From positions 1 to 64,000 of the forward strand of contig CANMLS010000019.1 in the NCBI GenBank assembly GCA_947498785.1: a stretch of DNA of 64,000 nucleotides. The letters are read 5' to 3'. Below are positions 54,843 through 64,000 of this stretch, piece by piece. Source of the stretch: an uncultured Aquimarina sp. (GTDB lineage: Bacteria; Bacteroidota; Bacteroidia; Flavobacteriales; Flavobacteriaceae). The position numbers were made by a program, and so were the translations under genes. Every line of letters starts with the position of its first letter. Positions within the stretch are counted from its first letter, which is position 1. Under the pieces are notes generated by a model that saw only the letters and a list, made by a program, of their open reading frames with translations, was not told where the DNA came from and ran no database searches.

Positions 54843-55152
54843 AAGAATAAGATTAAGATTAAAAATATATGGGTTAGACATTAAATTAAGTTAGTACATA
54901 TATTTTGCGGTCGAATTAACTACTGCAAATCTGTATTCCACTAACTGGCCAACTCTTTTTGATCAAACGAAAACCAGTGGTTTTCTCTCATTCTTTTTAT
55001 TTTCCGAATAGAATAAAACAAGAAATACTACCAAAGTACATCTTATTCTCTTACAAGATAGAAAAGAAAAACAACTCCTCAAAAAACTTTGATAAGCAAA
55101 ATTTAAAATACATTTATTAATGTCTATTTTTGCTTTTCGATATTTAAAAAAT
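54843..55152. other. 310-nt divergent interval between protease and mnmE
   Basis: No gene; a 69-codon minus-strand frame here overlaps mnmE and looks like noise. It contains the mnmE -7 box at 55125-55132. Confidence 0.5.
55125..55132 (+). promoter_or_regulatory. -7 box of mnmE promoter
   Basis: TATTTTTG matches TAnnTTTG; no good -33 box. Its position downstream of the ATG at 55120 supports 55153 as the true mnmE start. Confidence 0.5.
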
Positions 55153-56556
55153 ATGATCGCAAAAGATACCATAGTTGCATTAGCTACTCCTTCTGGATCG
55201 GGTGCTATAGCTATTATTCGTGTTTCAGGAAAAGAAGCAATTACGATATGTTCTCCTCTGTTTCTCTCTGTTAGTGGAAAAGAATTAAGCTCTCAAAAAA
55301 GTCACACTATTCATTTAGGCCATATTGTTGATGGAAATAAAATTTTGGATGAAGTATTAGTTTCTATTTTTAAGGGAACAAATTCATATACAGGAGAACC
55401 AACTATCGAAATTTCTTGTCATGGTTCTACCTATATCCAACAGGAAATTATTCAATTATTACTGGGTAAAGGGTGCCGAATGGCAAATGCAGGTGAGTTT
55501 ACTTTACGTGCCTTTATTAACGGAAAACTAGATCTTTCGCAAGCCGAAGCTGTAGCCGATTTGATTGCCTCTGACTCTGAAGCTTCACACCAAATAGCAA
55601 TGCAGCAAATGCGTGGTGGGTTTTCGAATGAAATAAAAGCATTGCGAGAAGAATTATTAAATTTTGCTTCTCTAATCGAATTAGAACTTGATTTTGCAGA
55701 AGAAGATGTAGAATTCGCCGACCGTACGCAGTTTAAAGATCTTATCTCAAGAATAACTAACGTTCTAAAACGGCTTATTGATTCTTTTGCAGTTGGGAAT
55801 GTTATTAAAAATGGAATTCCTGTAGCTATTGTTGGAGAGCCTAATGTTGGTAAATCGACATTACTCAATGCTCTAGTTAATGAAGAAAGAGCTATTGTTT
55901 CTGATATCGCAGGAACAACTCGTGACACTATTGAAGATGAAATTAATATCGGAGGAATCGGTTTTAGATTTATAGATACAGCAGGAATTAGAGATACTAA
56001 TGATATAGTAGAGAGTATTGGAATTCAGAAAACATTTGAAAAAATTGAACAAGCACAAGTGATCATCTATTTACTTGAAGCTGATAATTTTTTAGATACT
56101 CAATCAAAATTTGTTGTAGAAATAGAAAAAATTAAAAACAAATACCCACAGAAACCTCTAATAATTACTGCAAATAAAATTGACAAACTCAATACACAAG
56201 AACTAGAACAACTAAAAACTCACCTGAACAAAATAGAAGGTTCTACATTACAATTGCTATCTGCTAAACAACATATAGGTGTTGAAGAACTACAAAACAA
56301 ACTCCTAGAATTTGTAAACACAGGTGCCTTACGCAATAACGAAACCATTGTAACCAATACAAGACATTATGATGCTCTTCTAAAAGCTTTGGAAGAAATC
56401 CAAAAAGTACAATTTGGTCTAGACTCGGGGCTTTCTGGTGATCTTATGGCTATTGATATACGGCAAGCGTTGTATCATTTTGGAGAAATTACTGGTGAAA
56501 TATCTAGTGATGATTTACTTGGCAATATTTTTGCCAATTTTTGTATTGGGAAGTAA
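55153..56556 (+). CDS. mnmE: tRNA uridine-5-carboxymethylaminomethyl(34) synthesis GTPase
   Basis: 467 residues from ATG 55153 (MIAKDTIVALATPSGSGAIAI is the standard beginning); the frame opens at 55120. N-terminal tetrahydrofolate-binding domain, a helical domain, and an inserted GTPase domain with P-loop GEPNVGKST, switch AGTTRDT and DTAGIR. The C-terminal FCIGK carries the conserved cysteine. With MnmG it modifies the wobble uridine of tRNAs. Confidence 0.97.
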   Translation: MIAKDTIVALATPSGSGAIAIIRVSGKEAITICSPLFLSVSGKELSSQKSHTIHLGHIVDGNKILDEVLVSIFKGTNSYTGEPTIEISCHGSTYIQQEIIQLLLGKGCRMANAGEFTLRAFINGKLDLSQAEAVADLIASDSEASHQIAMQQMRGGFSNEIKALREELLNFASLIELELDFAEEDVEFADRTQFKDLISRITNVLKRLIDSFAVGNVIKNGIPVAIVGEPNVGKSTLLNALVNEERAIVSDIAGTTRDTIEDEINIGGIGFRFIDTAGIRDTNDIVESIGIQKTFEKIEQAQVIIYLLEADNFLDTQSKFVVEIEKIKNKYPQKPLIITANKIDKLNTQELEQLKTHLNKIEGSTLQLLSAKQHIGVEELQNKLLEFVNTGALRNNETIVTNTRHYDALLKALEEIQKVQFGLDSGLSGDLMAIDIRQALYHFGEITGEISSDDLLGNIFANFCIGK

Positions 56557-56814
56557 ATATATTTTCCTTTGCCACACTTTTAGTTTCCATTGCTTGACAT
56601 TATGTCAAAAACCATATTTCAGTATATAAAACAATATTTTTTTTATAAAACACTCTTTATTAAACGAATACATATTTTATAGTTCAAAAATTTGAAACTT
56701 CCTTTATTAAGTTTAAAAAAAACAATACAAAGTTCCATACACAAATCTTACGTTATTTATTTAAAATTTAGTTAAAATAAAAGAACTTGTTTTATTATTT
56801 CTGATATTGCATCC

Positions 56815-57120
56815 ATGTACCAACGTGTACTCACAAATATTATCGCCCTGCTATTTACTGCTGCATTCCTTGTTCCTAGGATTGCAAATTTGCATGCTTT
56901 AACTCACTTATCAGATGACAATCCCGATATTTCTTGTGAACTTTGTGATATTATAGTTGATGCTCATCAGTTTGATCTGATCAATAATAACAATTCCTAC
57001 TTAGAACAAGAATCTCATAGCATTCCAAGTTCATTTATAGTTCTAACTCAATACAATATTTCAAAAGAAAAAATAGTTTCTCCAATAACTATTTACAACA
57101 AACCTCCTCCTGCTTTATAG
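56815..57120 (+). CDS. Small secreted protein with CELC motif
   Basis: 101 residues, not recognised with confidence. Signal peptide or single N-terminal anchor (residues 6-24), then HALTHLSDDNPDISCELCDIIVDAHQ region with histidines and C-x-x-C that could bind metal, resembling DUF2946-like small proteins found near metal transport genes. It lies 250 nt upstream of the ABC/TonB-receptor operon on the same strand; a role in metal handling with that operon is a guess. Confidence 0.6.
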   Translation: MYQRVLTNIIALLFTAAFLVPRIANLHALTHLSDDNPDISCELCDIIVDAHQFDLINNNNSYLEQESHSIPSSFIVLTQYNISKEKIVSPITIYNKPPPAL

Positions 57121-57370
57121 GGGATATATCACTTATTTTAATATGATTAATATGATGTGAGTTTTCTATTCACAATATATTTTCATGAATTCTAATTCAT
57201 TATCAACGCTTACATTTATACTAAGTAATTGAAAATGGCTTTCTGAGATTTTCTATAGTTCGAAATGAACGAACTACAATAGCAGTTGGTATCCCCTTCA
57301 TTCAATTTATGTTTGGTTTTCTAACCGAATTTAAAAACACGAATCGTCAAACTCATTTTATATCAAATAT

Positions 57371-58066
57371 ATGCTACAAGCAATAAATCTTACCAAAACA
57401 TATGGTAAGCATCAAGCACTTAGTCAATTAAATTTATCAGTTGATAAAGGAGAAATATTTTGTTTACTAGGTCAAAATGGTGCAGGAAAAACAACAACTA
57501 TTAATTTATTTTTAGGCTTAATTCAATCCACAAGTGGCGAAGCTTTAATCAATGGAATTACAGTTACACCTAGCAGTAATCAAACCACTAAAATGATTGC
57601 TTACATTCCTGAAGTTGTGCAATTATATGGAAATCTTTCTGGTATTGAAAACCTAAATTTCTTCAGTAGACTAGCGGGTTTTAAATACACCGACAAAAAA
57701 CTTTCTGATTTTTTATCAAAAGCTGGACTACAAGAAAAAGCACATCAAAACAAGCTATCCTCCTACTCTAAAGGGATGAGACAAAAAGTTGGTATTGCTA
57801 TTGCGCTTTCTAAAAATGCAGATTACATCTTTATGGATGAACCCATCTCTGGATTAGATCCCAAAGCAACACTTGAATTTACTAAAATCTGTAAAGAACT
57901 AAGCAATGCAGGCAAAGCTATTTTTATGGCTACACATGACATTTTTAACGCTGTCAATGTGGGAACAAAAATTGGTATTATGAAAGAAGGAAAACTGGTG
58001 CATACCTCAGACACTAGCACTATTAATGCAACCGAATTACAAAGTCTATACTTAAAAACAATCTAA
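57371..58066 (+). CDS. ABC transporter ATP-binding protein (NosF/CcmA-like)
   Basis: 231 residues, single nucleotide-binding domain. Walker A GQNGAGKTT (about 34-42), signature YSKGMRQK, Walker B DYIFMDEP, and H-loop ATHD. It belongs to the DRA/NosF group, ABC-2-type systems. The first gene of an operon with a TonB-dependent receptor and two ABC permeases. Confidence 0.92.
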   Translation: MLQAINLTKTYGKHQALSQLNLSVDKGEIFCLLGQNGAGKTTTINLFLGLIQSTSGEALINGITVTPSSNQTTKMIAYIPEVVQLYGNLSGIENLNFFSRLAGFKYTDKKLSDFLSKAGLQEKAHQNKLSSYSKGMRQKVGIAIALSKNADYIFMDEPISGLDPKATLEFTKICKELSNAGKAIFMATHDIFNAVNVGTKIGIMKEGKLVHTSDTSTINATELQSLYLKTI

Positions 58067-58089
58067 ACTTAAAATAAACAATTCATACA

Positions 58090-60576
58090 ATGAATATTTT
58101 TAAATCATTAATTATCATAGCATTAGTATTTATCAGTTATGCTTCTTTTGCACAAGTGCAAATAACAGGTACTATTGTAGATAATCAAAATATTCCAATA
58201 ACAGGAGCTACAGTTTCAATAAAAAACACAGTCAACACTTTTGGTAAGCTCACAAACGGCTCGGGGCAATTTGAGATAGAAGCTCCTTTAGGAACTTATG
58301 ATATCGAAGTAAGATATTTAGGATTTCAGGCTTATAAGAACATTATCGAAACAGGAGGAGGCACTACATTTGATATTGGAACCATCCAGTTAGAAGAAGG
58401 TACCGAACAACTACAGAGTGTAGAAATCGTTGGTCGTCCAAGAACAGATTACAACAGTGATTATTCGTTTTCGTCTACCAAAGTTGCTATAAAAAATAGA
58501 GAATTACCTCAAGCAGTATCAACCATCACTAAGGAATTAATTAACGATCGACAAGCCTTTCAGATAGCAGATGCCATAAAAAATTCTAGTAGTGTAACGC
58601 ATACAGGATTTTATAATCATTTTAATATTAGAGGTATCATTCAAGCAGAAGACGGTCAGCTTATCAATGGTATGAGAACTCGTCAATATTATTTTTTACA
58701 ACCTATTACCTCGCATATAGAAAGAGCTGAAGTTATTAAAGGGCCTTCCTCTGTAACTTTTTCTAGTGTTGATCCTGGTGGATCCGTTAATTTGGTAACT
58801 AAAAAACCTTTAAAAGAAAAAAGAAATGAAGTAAGTGCTACAGTAGGAAGCTTCGGAACACTAAGAGCAACCGCAGACTTTACAGGTCCCTTAAATGATT
58901 CTGGAACTTTATTATATCGTTTTAACACAGCAGTTCAAGAAGCAAGATCTTTTCGAGATTTAGTACAGAACAATCAATTTTTGATAACACCAACCATCAC
59001 ATTTTTACCTAATAGCACTACAGCACTAAACGTGGAAATGATATACAGTAGTGGTGTTGGAAACTTAGATCGTGGTCAACCGATTTTTGGCGCCATTAAT
59101 GGCCAATTTGATCTAAACAGTACAGATATTTCAACAAATGTTGGAGCTGCTAACGATTTTTATTCTTCGAAAGAGTTTATGGTAATCAGTAATTTTAGTA
59201 AAGAAATTACTGATAATATTGGATTTAATGCTTCCTATATGAAGCAAACCTGGGAAGAAGATCTTGCAGAACATCGTGCTGCTGGCTCTGGGGCTGTAGA
59301 TATAGATGGAAATTTAATACCTACATTAGCTGAATTACGTTACGCAGAGAGACAACAGTTTTGGATTACTGATAACTACACGGCATATATTAATTTTGAT
59401 TTAGAAAATGATAAATTAACTAATAAACTATTAGTAGGATATGATGGTAGTAGATGGGAACGAACTATAGGTGGTGCATCGAATGGCGCTCGTAGATATA
59501 GAAGATTAAACGGTACCGCAACTTCTTTTGACCCCAATGAAGCAGATCAATTTGAAACTATTGATATCGATGGTGTAACTGCACCTAGACCAAATGTTGA
59601 CCATTTTGATCTTGTAGATCCCAATAATACAGCCAGAGAAACTTCAGGCTATATCACTTCAGAATTTGCTATCCCAGCTAATCTTACCACTTCAAACGGG
59701 GTTTATATCCAGAATCAATTTAAGATAGGTAAATTTTCTGCATTATTAAATCTTCGATATGACTGGTACGAAGATATATTTGATTATAAATCAAATAATG
59801 AACGGTCATTCAAGAACGAGGCCTTTATACCTAGAATAGGACTAACGTATGAAGCTACTGAAACTATTAGTGTTTATGGTTCCTATGTAGAAGGGTTTCA
59901 ACCACAATCAAATACAGTAACTCTTTCACCTGCTACAGAAGATTTTTTCTGGGCAGATTCTCCTGCTAACTTTGATCCATTAGAAAGTAATAACATAGAA
60001 TTTGGTGTTAAGGGAGAGTTTTTAGCTAGGAAATTAATAGTAAATGCTGCTGCATATCAAATAACTCAAAAAAATCTATTACAGCAAGATCCTAATGATG
60101 AATCTATATTAACAGAACGAGGAGAACAACGTAGCCGGGGTTTTGAGTGGGATCTTACAGGATATGTATTACCTAACTTTCAATTAAGTGCTTCTTATGC
60201 CTTTATTGAAGCAGAAATTATAGAAGATGATAATCCAGCTTTAATTGGTGAACGCATAGGAGGAGCACCTGAGCACAGTGCTAATTTTTGGGGACGATAT
60301 GATTTTATGCATGGTGCTCTAAAAAATATTGGAGTAGGTTTAGGTATGGTATATCGTGGAGATCGTTTGTCTTGGTATGGAGATCGTATAGTATTACCAT
60401 CATATACTGTATTTGATGCAGCTGTCTACTATCGTCCTTCTGGAGTCGATATGCAAATTGCTTTAAAACTTAACAATTTGTTTGATGAAACATATTGGAA
60501 CGGAGCACTAAATGCTACTAGACTTTTCCCAGGAGCACCTAGAAACGTATTGTTAACCACAACTTATAAATTCTAA
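58090..60576 (+). CDS. TonB-dependent siderophore-type receptor
   Basis: 828 residues. Signal peptide to about 22 (ASFAQ), an N-terminal CarboxypepD_reg-like domain (24-105, GTIVDNQNIPITGATVSIKN), a plug domain (about 120-240, LPQAVSTITKEL, DPGGSVNLVTKKPL) and a large barrel that ends in aromatic F (TTYKF). Plug motifs are of the FhuA/FhuE/FecA siderophore class. The C-terminal NLFDETYW is the standard receptor end. Placed between an ABC ATPase and two permeases with gaps of 23 and 4 nt. Substrate unknown, probably a ferric siderophore. Confidence 0.9.
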   Translation: MNIFKSLIIIALVFISYASFAQVQITGTIVDNQNIPITGATVSIKNTVNTFGKLTNGSGQFEIEAPLGTYDIEVRYLGFQAYKNIIETGGGTTFDIGTIQLEEGTEQLQSVEIVGRPRTDYNSDYSFSSTKVAIKNRELPQAVSTITKELINDRQAFQIADAIKNSSSVTHTGFYNHFNIRGIIQAEDGQLINGMRTRQYYFLQPITSHIERAEVIKGPSSVTFSSVDPGGSVNLVTKKPLKEKRNEVSATVGSFGTLRATADFTGPLNDSGTLLYRFNTAVQEARSFRDLVQNNQFLITPTITFLPNSTTALNVEMIYSSGVGNLDRGQPIFGAINGQFDLNSTDISTNVGAANDFYSSKEFMVISNFSKEITDNIGFNASYMKQTWEEDLAEHRAAGSGAVDIDGNLIPTLAELRYAERQQFWITDNYTAYINFDLENDKLTNKLLVGYDGSRWERTIGGASNGARRYRRLNGTATSFDPNEADQFETIDIDGVTAPRPNVDHFDLVDPNNTARETSGYITSEFAIPANLTTSNGVYIQNQFKIGKFSALLNLRYDWYEDIFDYKSNNERSFKNEAFIPRIGLTYEATETISVYGSYVEGFQPQSNTVTLSPATEDFFWADSPANFDPLESNNIEFGVKGEFLARKLIVNAAAYQITQKNLLQQDPNDESILTERGEQRSRGFEWDLTGYVLPNFQLSASYAFIEAEIIEDDNPALIGERIGGAPEHSANFWGRYDFMHGALKNIGVGLGMVYRGDRLSWYGDRIVLPSYTVFDAAVYYRPSGVDMQIALKLNNLFDETYWNGALNATRLFPGAPRNVLLTTTYKF

Positions 60577-60580
60577 AAAG

Positions 60581-62032
60581 ATGAAATGGGCTAATATTCG
60601 GTTATTCATAATAAACTTTTGGTGTAATGTGACAACGCTTAAAACTTTTTATCTGTTATACTCAATTTTTATACTGTTAACAGCTTTTGCGACTGTTGGT
60701 GGTATAAAAAATCACATCACTCAAAATAATATTCGACAAGAACATCAAATTAAAGCAAGACAAAGTTGGGAAGCAAATCCTGATAAACATCCTCATAGAA
60801 TGGCTCATTTTGGGACTTTTGCATTTAGAATAAGCCCTTCCTTAGGAATATTCGATTACGGATTAGAAAGTTTTACTGGAAATATGGTTTTTCTGGAAGC
60901 ACACCGACAGAACAGTGTAAATTTTTCTGAAGCTACATTTTCTACAGGAATGTTAAGGTTTGGAGAATTGAATTTGGCACTATTACTTCAATTAGTAGTG
61001 CCATTGATTCTATTTTTTATTGGCTTTTCAAGCATTGCAGCGGATAGAGAAAATGGAACTTTAAAAATACTTTTATCCCAAGGTGCCACCTGGAAAGAGA
61101 TATTGTTTGGGAAATCAATAGGGCTTTTCGCAATTTCCATGCTATTCTTCATTCCCATTCTATTAATAGTTATTATTGCGCTTATGGTATTTGGAGATCA
61201 GACAATTAATGATTTTCGCTGGTTACGTTTATTAATAATTGGTTTGGGTTGTCTAACATTCTTATTTATTGTGTCTTCCCTTACTATTGTAGTATCAACA
61301 AATAGTAGTACATCAAAAAATGCTTTATTACGATTATTAGGCATTTGGTTATTATTAGTGGTACTATTACCAAAATCTGCTCAGGCCATGGGAAATTATT
61401 GGTTTCCTACACCTAGCAAATTAGCTTTTCAATCTACTATTGAAAAAGAAGCGATTCAAAAAGGTGATAGTCATAACCCTAATGATCCTCACTACAATGC
61501 ACTACGTGATTCGGTTTTAAAGGTTCATAACGTAAGTAAAGTAACCGATTTACCCTTTAACTATTCAGGTTTTGTAATGCGTGAAGGAGAGAAAATCACC
61601 TCTACTTTATATAAAAAACATCACTCAAAATTGGTAAATATCTATAAAAGTCAAAATGATGTCACCCGATTTTCATCTTTTGTCAATCCGTTTACAGCTA
61701 TCAAACAATTATCGATGACCATGGCAGGAACAGACTTTTCATCCTATATCGATTTTCAAAATAAAGCTGATGACTACCGTTATCAATTAGCGCAAACTAT
61801 GAATGAACTGCAAATGGAATATATAAGTCCGAAAAAAGAAAGTGGTTCTGAAGGAAAAACTCATGTCGTCGGCCATGAGCATTGGAAAGAATTTCAAGAT
61901 TTTAAACATAAACCTATGGCGTTTAGCAATTCGATAAAAGAAGCTTTTCCTGCACTAATATCAATGTTATTATGGACCATTGGTGCTTTTGGCTTATTAT
62001 TATTCACCTCAAAAAGAGCAAAGGCGATATGA
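60581..62032 (+). CDS. ABC-2-type permease (DUF3526-like), first subunit
   Basis: 483 residues. N-terminal helix (about 22-42), a large extracytoplasmic loop (about 43-135) with AHFGTFAFRISP, membrane helices at about 138-160, then AADRENGTLKILLSQGA, a signature of NosY/ABC-2 permeases, with further helices and another long loop (about 270-455). Its stop overlaps the next permease start (ATGA). Partner of the ATPase at 57371. Confidence 0.87.
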   Translation: MKWANIRLFIINFWCNVTTLKTFYLLYSIFILLTAFATVGGIKNHITQNNIRQEHQIKARQSWEANPDKHPHRMAHFGTFAFRISPSLGIFDYGLESFTGNMVFLEAHRQNSVNFSEATFSTGMLRFGELNLALLLQLVVPLILFFIGFSSIAADRENGTLKILLSQGATWKEILFGKSIGLFAISMLFFIPILLIVIIALMVFGDQTINDFRWLRLLIIGLGCLTFLFIVSSLTIVVSTNSSTSKNALLRLLGIWLLLVVLLPKSAQAMGNYWFPTPSKLAFQSTIEKEAIQKGDSHNPNDPHYNALRDSVLKVHNVSKVTDLPFNYSGFVMREGEKITSTLYKKHHSKLVNIYKSQNDVTRFSSFVNPFTAIKQLSMTMAGTDFSSYIDFQNKADDYRYQLAQTMNELQMEYISPKKESGSEGKTHVVGHEHWKEFQDFKHKPMAFSNSIKEAFPALISMLLWTIGAFGLLLFTSKRAKAI

Positions 62033-63372
62033 TACTATATAAACTATTTTTACAACAATGCATTCGATCCAAAGAGGTATGGATAAGTCTATTACTAATT
62101 ACATTATTAGGAGTTATTGGGATAATCATTGGAAATAAACACCTTGAAAGGCAGCAAGAAGCGATTGCAGAAGTGAAAACCTATCAGGAACAACATTTTG
62201 ATCGTCAAGTATCTCTTCACAATGAGAATTTAGGGTTGTTATTATATTATGCAAAATTTGCTTATATCAATAACTTAAACCCATTGTCTGGGTTATCCAT
62301 TGGTCAGGCAGATGTAAACCCAACAGTAAAAAGAATTACAATCAAAACCTTTGAAGGGCAAAAATACGATACTGATTTGGTGAATCCTATGAACTTGCAA
62401 TCAGGTAACTTGGATCTTTCCTTTGTGATTATTTACCTATTTCCTTTATTGGTTATTGTTTTGACATTTAATCTACTTTCAGAAGAGACAGAAACTGGCA
62501 CATGGCGTTTAGTAGTCATTCAAGCAAAATCTAAACTAGGGTTCATTATTCCCAAACTTTTGATCCGATTGATGCTTCTGTACGTCGTATTGATATTTCT
62601 CTTTTTCATTGCAAAGTTAATTCTCAATTTATCTTTGAACTTTCAGTTTTTTTGGATGTTAGGATTATCGATGCTCTATGTCCTGTTCTGGTTTACACTT
62701 ACTTTTTTTATCATTAGTTTTAAGAAATCTTCAGGTTTTAATGCATTACTACTTTTATCAGTTTGGTTAGTATTAATTGTTTTTATACCTGCGGGAATTA
62801 ATTCATATATATCATCTAAATATCCAGTACCAGAAGCTTTAAATACCGCAATTGCACAACGAGATGGATACCATGTGAAATGGGATACCGATAAGCTTGC
62901 TACCGTAAAGAAATTTTATAAACACTATCCGCAATTTAAGAAATATGGATACCCAACAGATGGATTTTGGTTGTGGTATTATGCCATGCAACAGATGGGA
63001 GATGATGATTCAAAAAAGGAACGGGATGCTTTAAATGAGAAAATTAAACTACGGGAACAGATTAGTAAACAAATTGCATCTGTAATTCCTAACATGCATT
63101 TGCAATTGGTTTTTAATCAATTGGCGGGAACTGGTATGAGTCAACAAATGGATTATCTGGAAGCTACGGATGTATTTCATGAAAAATTAAGATTGTTTTT
63201 CTATCCAAAAATATTTGAAGGTAAGCATGCAGATACTATCGACTGGAATCAATTTACACCAGAATATTATAAAGCACAAATTGCTTTACAACCTTTACAA
63301 GGTTTGGCTACATTAATAATTGCATCTGTAGTTATGCTATTGATTTCTATACCAATGATGAGGCGTTTATAA
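62029..63372 (+). CDS. ABC-2-type permease (DUF3526-like), second subunit
   Basis: 447 residues from ATG 62029, chosen because it overlaps the preceding stop as ATGA; an upstream in-frame start at 61972 would overlap by 61 nt. Same architecture as the first permease: N-terminal helix (about 20-37), outer loop with PLSGLSIG, the NLLSEETETGTWRLVV cytoplasmic motif, and further helices and loop (about 235-430). With its partner and the ATPase it makes a heterodimeric ABC transporter. Confidence 0.87.
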   Translation: MILYKLFLQQCIRSKEVWISLLLITLLGVIGIIIGNKHLERQQEAIAEVKTYQEQHFDRQVSLHNENLGLLLYYAKFAYINNLNPLSGLSIGQADVNPTVKRITIKTFEGQKYDTDLVNPMNLQSGNLDLSFVIIYLFPLLVIVLTFNLLSEETETGTWRLVVIQAKSKLGFIIPKLLIRLMLLYVVLIFLFFIAKLILNLSLNFQFFWMLGLSMLYVLFWFTLTFFIISFKKSSGFNALLLLSVWLVLIVFIPAGINSYISSKYPVPEALNTAIAQRDGYHVKWDTDKLATVKKFYKHYPQFKKYGYPTDGFWLWYYAMQQMGDDDSKKERDALNEKIKLREQISKQIASVIPNMHLQLVFNQLAGTGMSQQMDYLEATDVFHEKLRLFFYPKIFEGKHADTIDWNQFTPEYYKAQIALQPLQGLATLIIASVVMLLISIPMMRRL

Positions 63373-63675
63373 TATCCCTTTAGGGTATTATGCCAATATT
63401 CATAATAGTTTCATTAATAGGGAGAGTACTGATCATATATAATATTATTGCACTTTATAATGCTGTAATGTTCTCTAATTTATTGTCAAAAACATCAGTG
63501 ATATAGCTCTCCCTTTTTAATAAAGTCTTTGGCTTTTTACAATATAAAAAAGTCGGGTTGACAACTGCCTTTTTACTCTGTCTCGAAGAGGGATAGAAAT
63601 ATATGTTTTAATTTCCTATATGACAGTATCTTCTTTGGCTACGAACAAATTAATGTCTGTAGAATACATCCTTTT
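63373..63675. other. 303-nt interval at the end of the ABC operon
   Basis: Contains a small hairpin (TAATATCCC with GGGTATTA, 63370-63390) directly at the permease stop and a possible structured RNA (63411-63523). No ORF. Confidence 0.5.
63411..63523 (+). ncRNA. Candidate structured RNA ending in a T-run
   Basis: The outer arms AGGGAGAG (63419-63426) and CTCTCCCT (63507-63514) pair, with inner ACTGAT / ATCAGT (63428-63433 / 63494-63499) extending the helix, and the right arm is followed by TTTT and AATAA. A weaker inner pairing TTGCA/TGTAA is possible. It could be a long-range operon terminator or a small RNA; no known family. Confidence 0.35.
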
Positions 63676-64000
63676 CTAAGTATCTAAATTACGTTTATCG
63701 ATAACCAAAACGGGTTTTCTGCTGAGTTTAGGGAATCTTAATTTTTCGATATCATCTTTATCACAAAATTCAATACGTGGTGTTACTCTTAACTTTGCTT
63801 TAAAATGATCTTTTATTTGTTGTAACAAATCAGAGGTCATAATTGTACTAGCGAGCTTGATTAAAATCTCATCTGTACCAACTTGATTATGGGAAATTTC
63901 AATAATGTAACTCTCTATCTCTTCAAAATAATTTATTACATTTTGCATTGCTGGAGGATATAGCGTTGTCCCTTTATATTTTATCATCTGTTTTTTTCTT
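63676..64000 (-). CDS. Phenylacetate-CoA ligase-like protein, C-terminal part (partial)
   Basis: The frame is open to the right edge, so the gene continues outside the window; the visible 108 residues are the C-terminal domain of a PaaK-type AMP-forming ligase. MIKYKGTTLYPPAMQNV is the characteristic hinge region, and RVTPRIEFC and RKPVLVIDKRN are the family end. The immediately preceding residues RKKQ fit the usual R-x-x-D/x MIKYKG run, so this is an edge effect and not a truncated gene. Activates an aryl acid with CoA in family members; substrate unknown. Confidence 0.85.
   Translation of the reverse strand, partial: RKKQMIKYKGTTLYPPAMQNVINYFEEIESYIIEISHNQVGTDEILIKLASTIMTSDLLQQIKDHFKAKLRVTPRIEFCDKDDIEKLRFPKLSRKPVLVIDKRNLDT

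Noticed and set aside
54963..55172. 69-codon minus-strand frame at the mnmE start
   Set aside because: It overlaps the mnmE coding start and promoter on the opposite strand and resembles no protein.
63676..63987. Stand-alone 103-aa gene for a PaaK C-terminal domain
   Set aside because: The frame stays open to the window edge and the residues before the Met fit the full-length ligase, so it is a partial gene cut by the window.

Overview
The window reads as a chromosome segment of a marine member of the Flavobacteriaceae (Bacteroidota), possibly close to Aquimarina; the genus is inference. The grounds are low GC, several proteins with type IX secretion system (T9SS) C-terminal sorting domains, TonB-dependent receptors with N-terminal carboxypeptidase-like domains, TPR-type histidine kinases, DUF4252 lipoproteins beside an ECF sigma factor, and promoters matching the Bacteroidota pattern TTTG / TAnnTTTG. 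I found no tRNA, rRNA, CRISPR array, IS element or phage gene.

Layout. 1-6.9 kb: the 5' 6.4 kb of a giant secreted surface protein (minus strand, running off the left edge) with three tandem ~1.3 kb modules, preceded by a small membrane protein. 7.7-10.8 kb: a large T9SS-secreted sulfatase. 11.7-16.2 kb: a signalling cluster with a NarL-type response regulator, a TPR histidine kinase lipoprotein, two tandem tiny paralogous lipoproteins (55 and 52 aa) and an atypical LytTR regulator. 17-21.5 kb: a conserved hypothetical, a sirtuin, a haem-binding protein, a helical-repeat protein and purB. 21.6-25.5 kb: an ECF sigma, candidate anti-sigma and two DUF4252 genes, divergent from an S41 protease. 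25.5-33.5 kb: a cobalamin/cobinamide salvage locus with a riboswitch-controlled BtuB-like receptor, divergent from cobU-cobT-orf-cobS-cobC-btuF-btuC. 33.6-42.3 kb: housekeeping and accessory enzymes including dnaN, an M20 peptidase, a threonine dehydratase family enzyme and a GH18 lipoprotein. 42.6-44.1 kb: a T9SS GH16 glycanase with a fascin-like beta-trefoil. 44.2-52.3 kb: a nitrogen assimilation locus (gltBD divergent from glnB-amtB). 52.4-56.6 kb: DUF4870, a T9SS trypsin-like protease and mnmE. 56.8-63.4 kb: an operon placing a TonB-dependent siderophore-type receptor between an ABC ATPase and two ABC permeases. The right edge holds the C-terminal part of a phenylacetate-CoA-ligase-like protein.

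How the genes work together. Sulfatase, GH16 enzyme and trypsin-like protease fit digestion of marine polysaccharide and protein outside the cell, and the giant repeat protein is probably surface adhesion machinery. The B12 locus captures corrinoids and rebuilds the lower ligand. The glt/gln/amt genes cover ammonium uptake and assimilation. The least explained parts are the tiny acidic lipoprotein pair embedded among two-component genes, and the ABC-TonB receptor operon.
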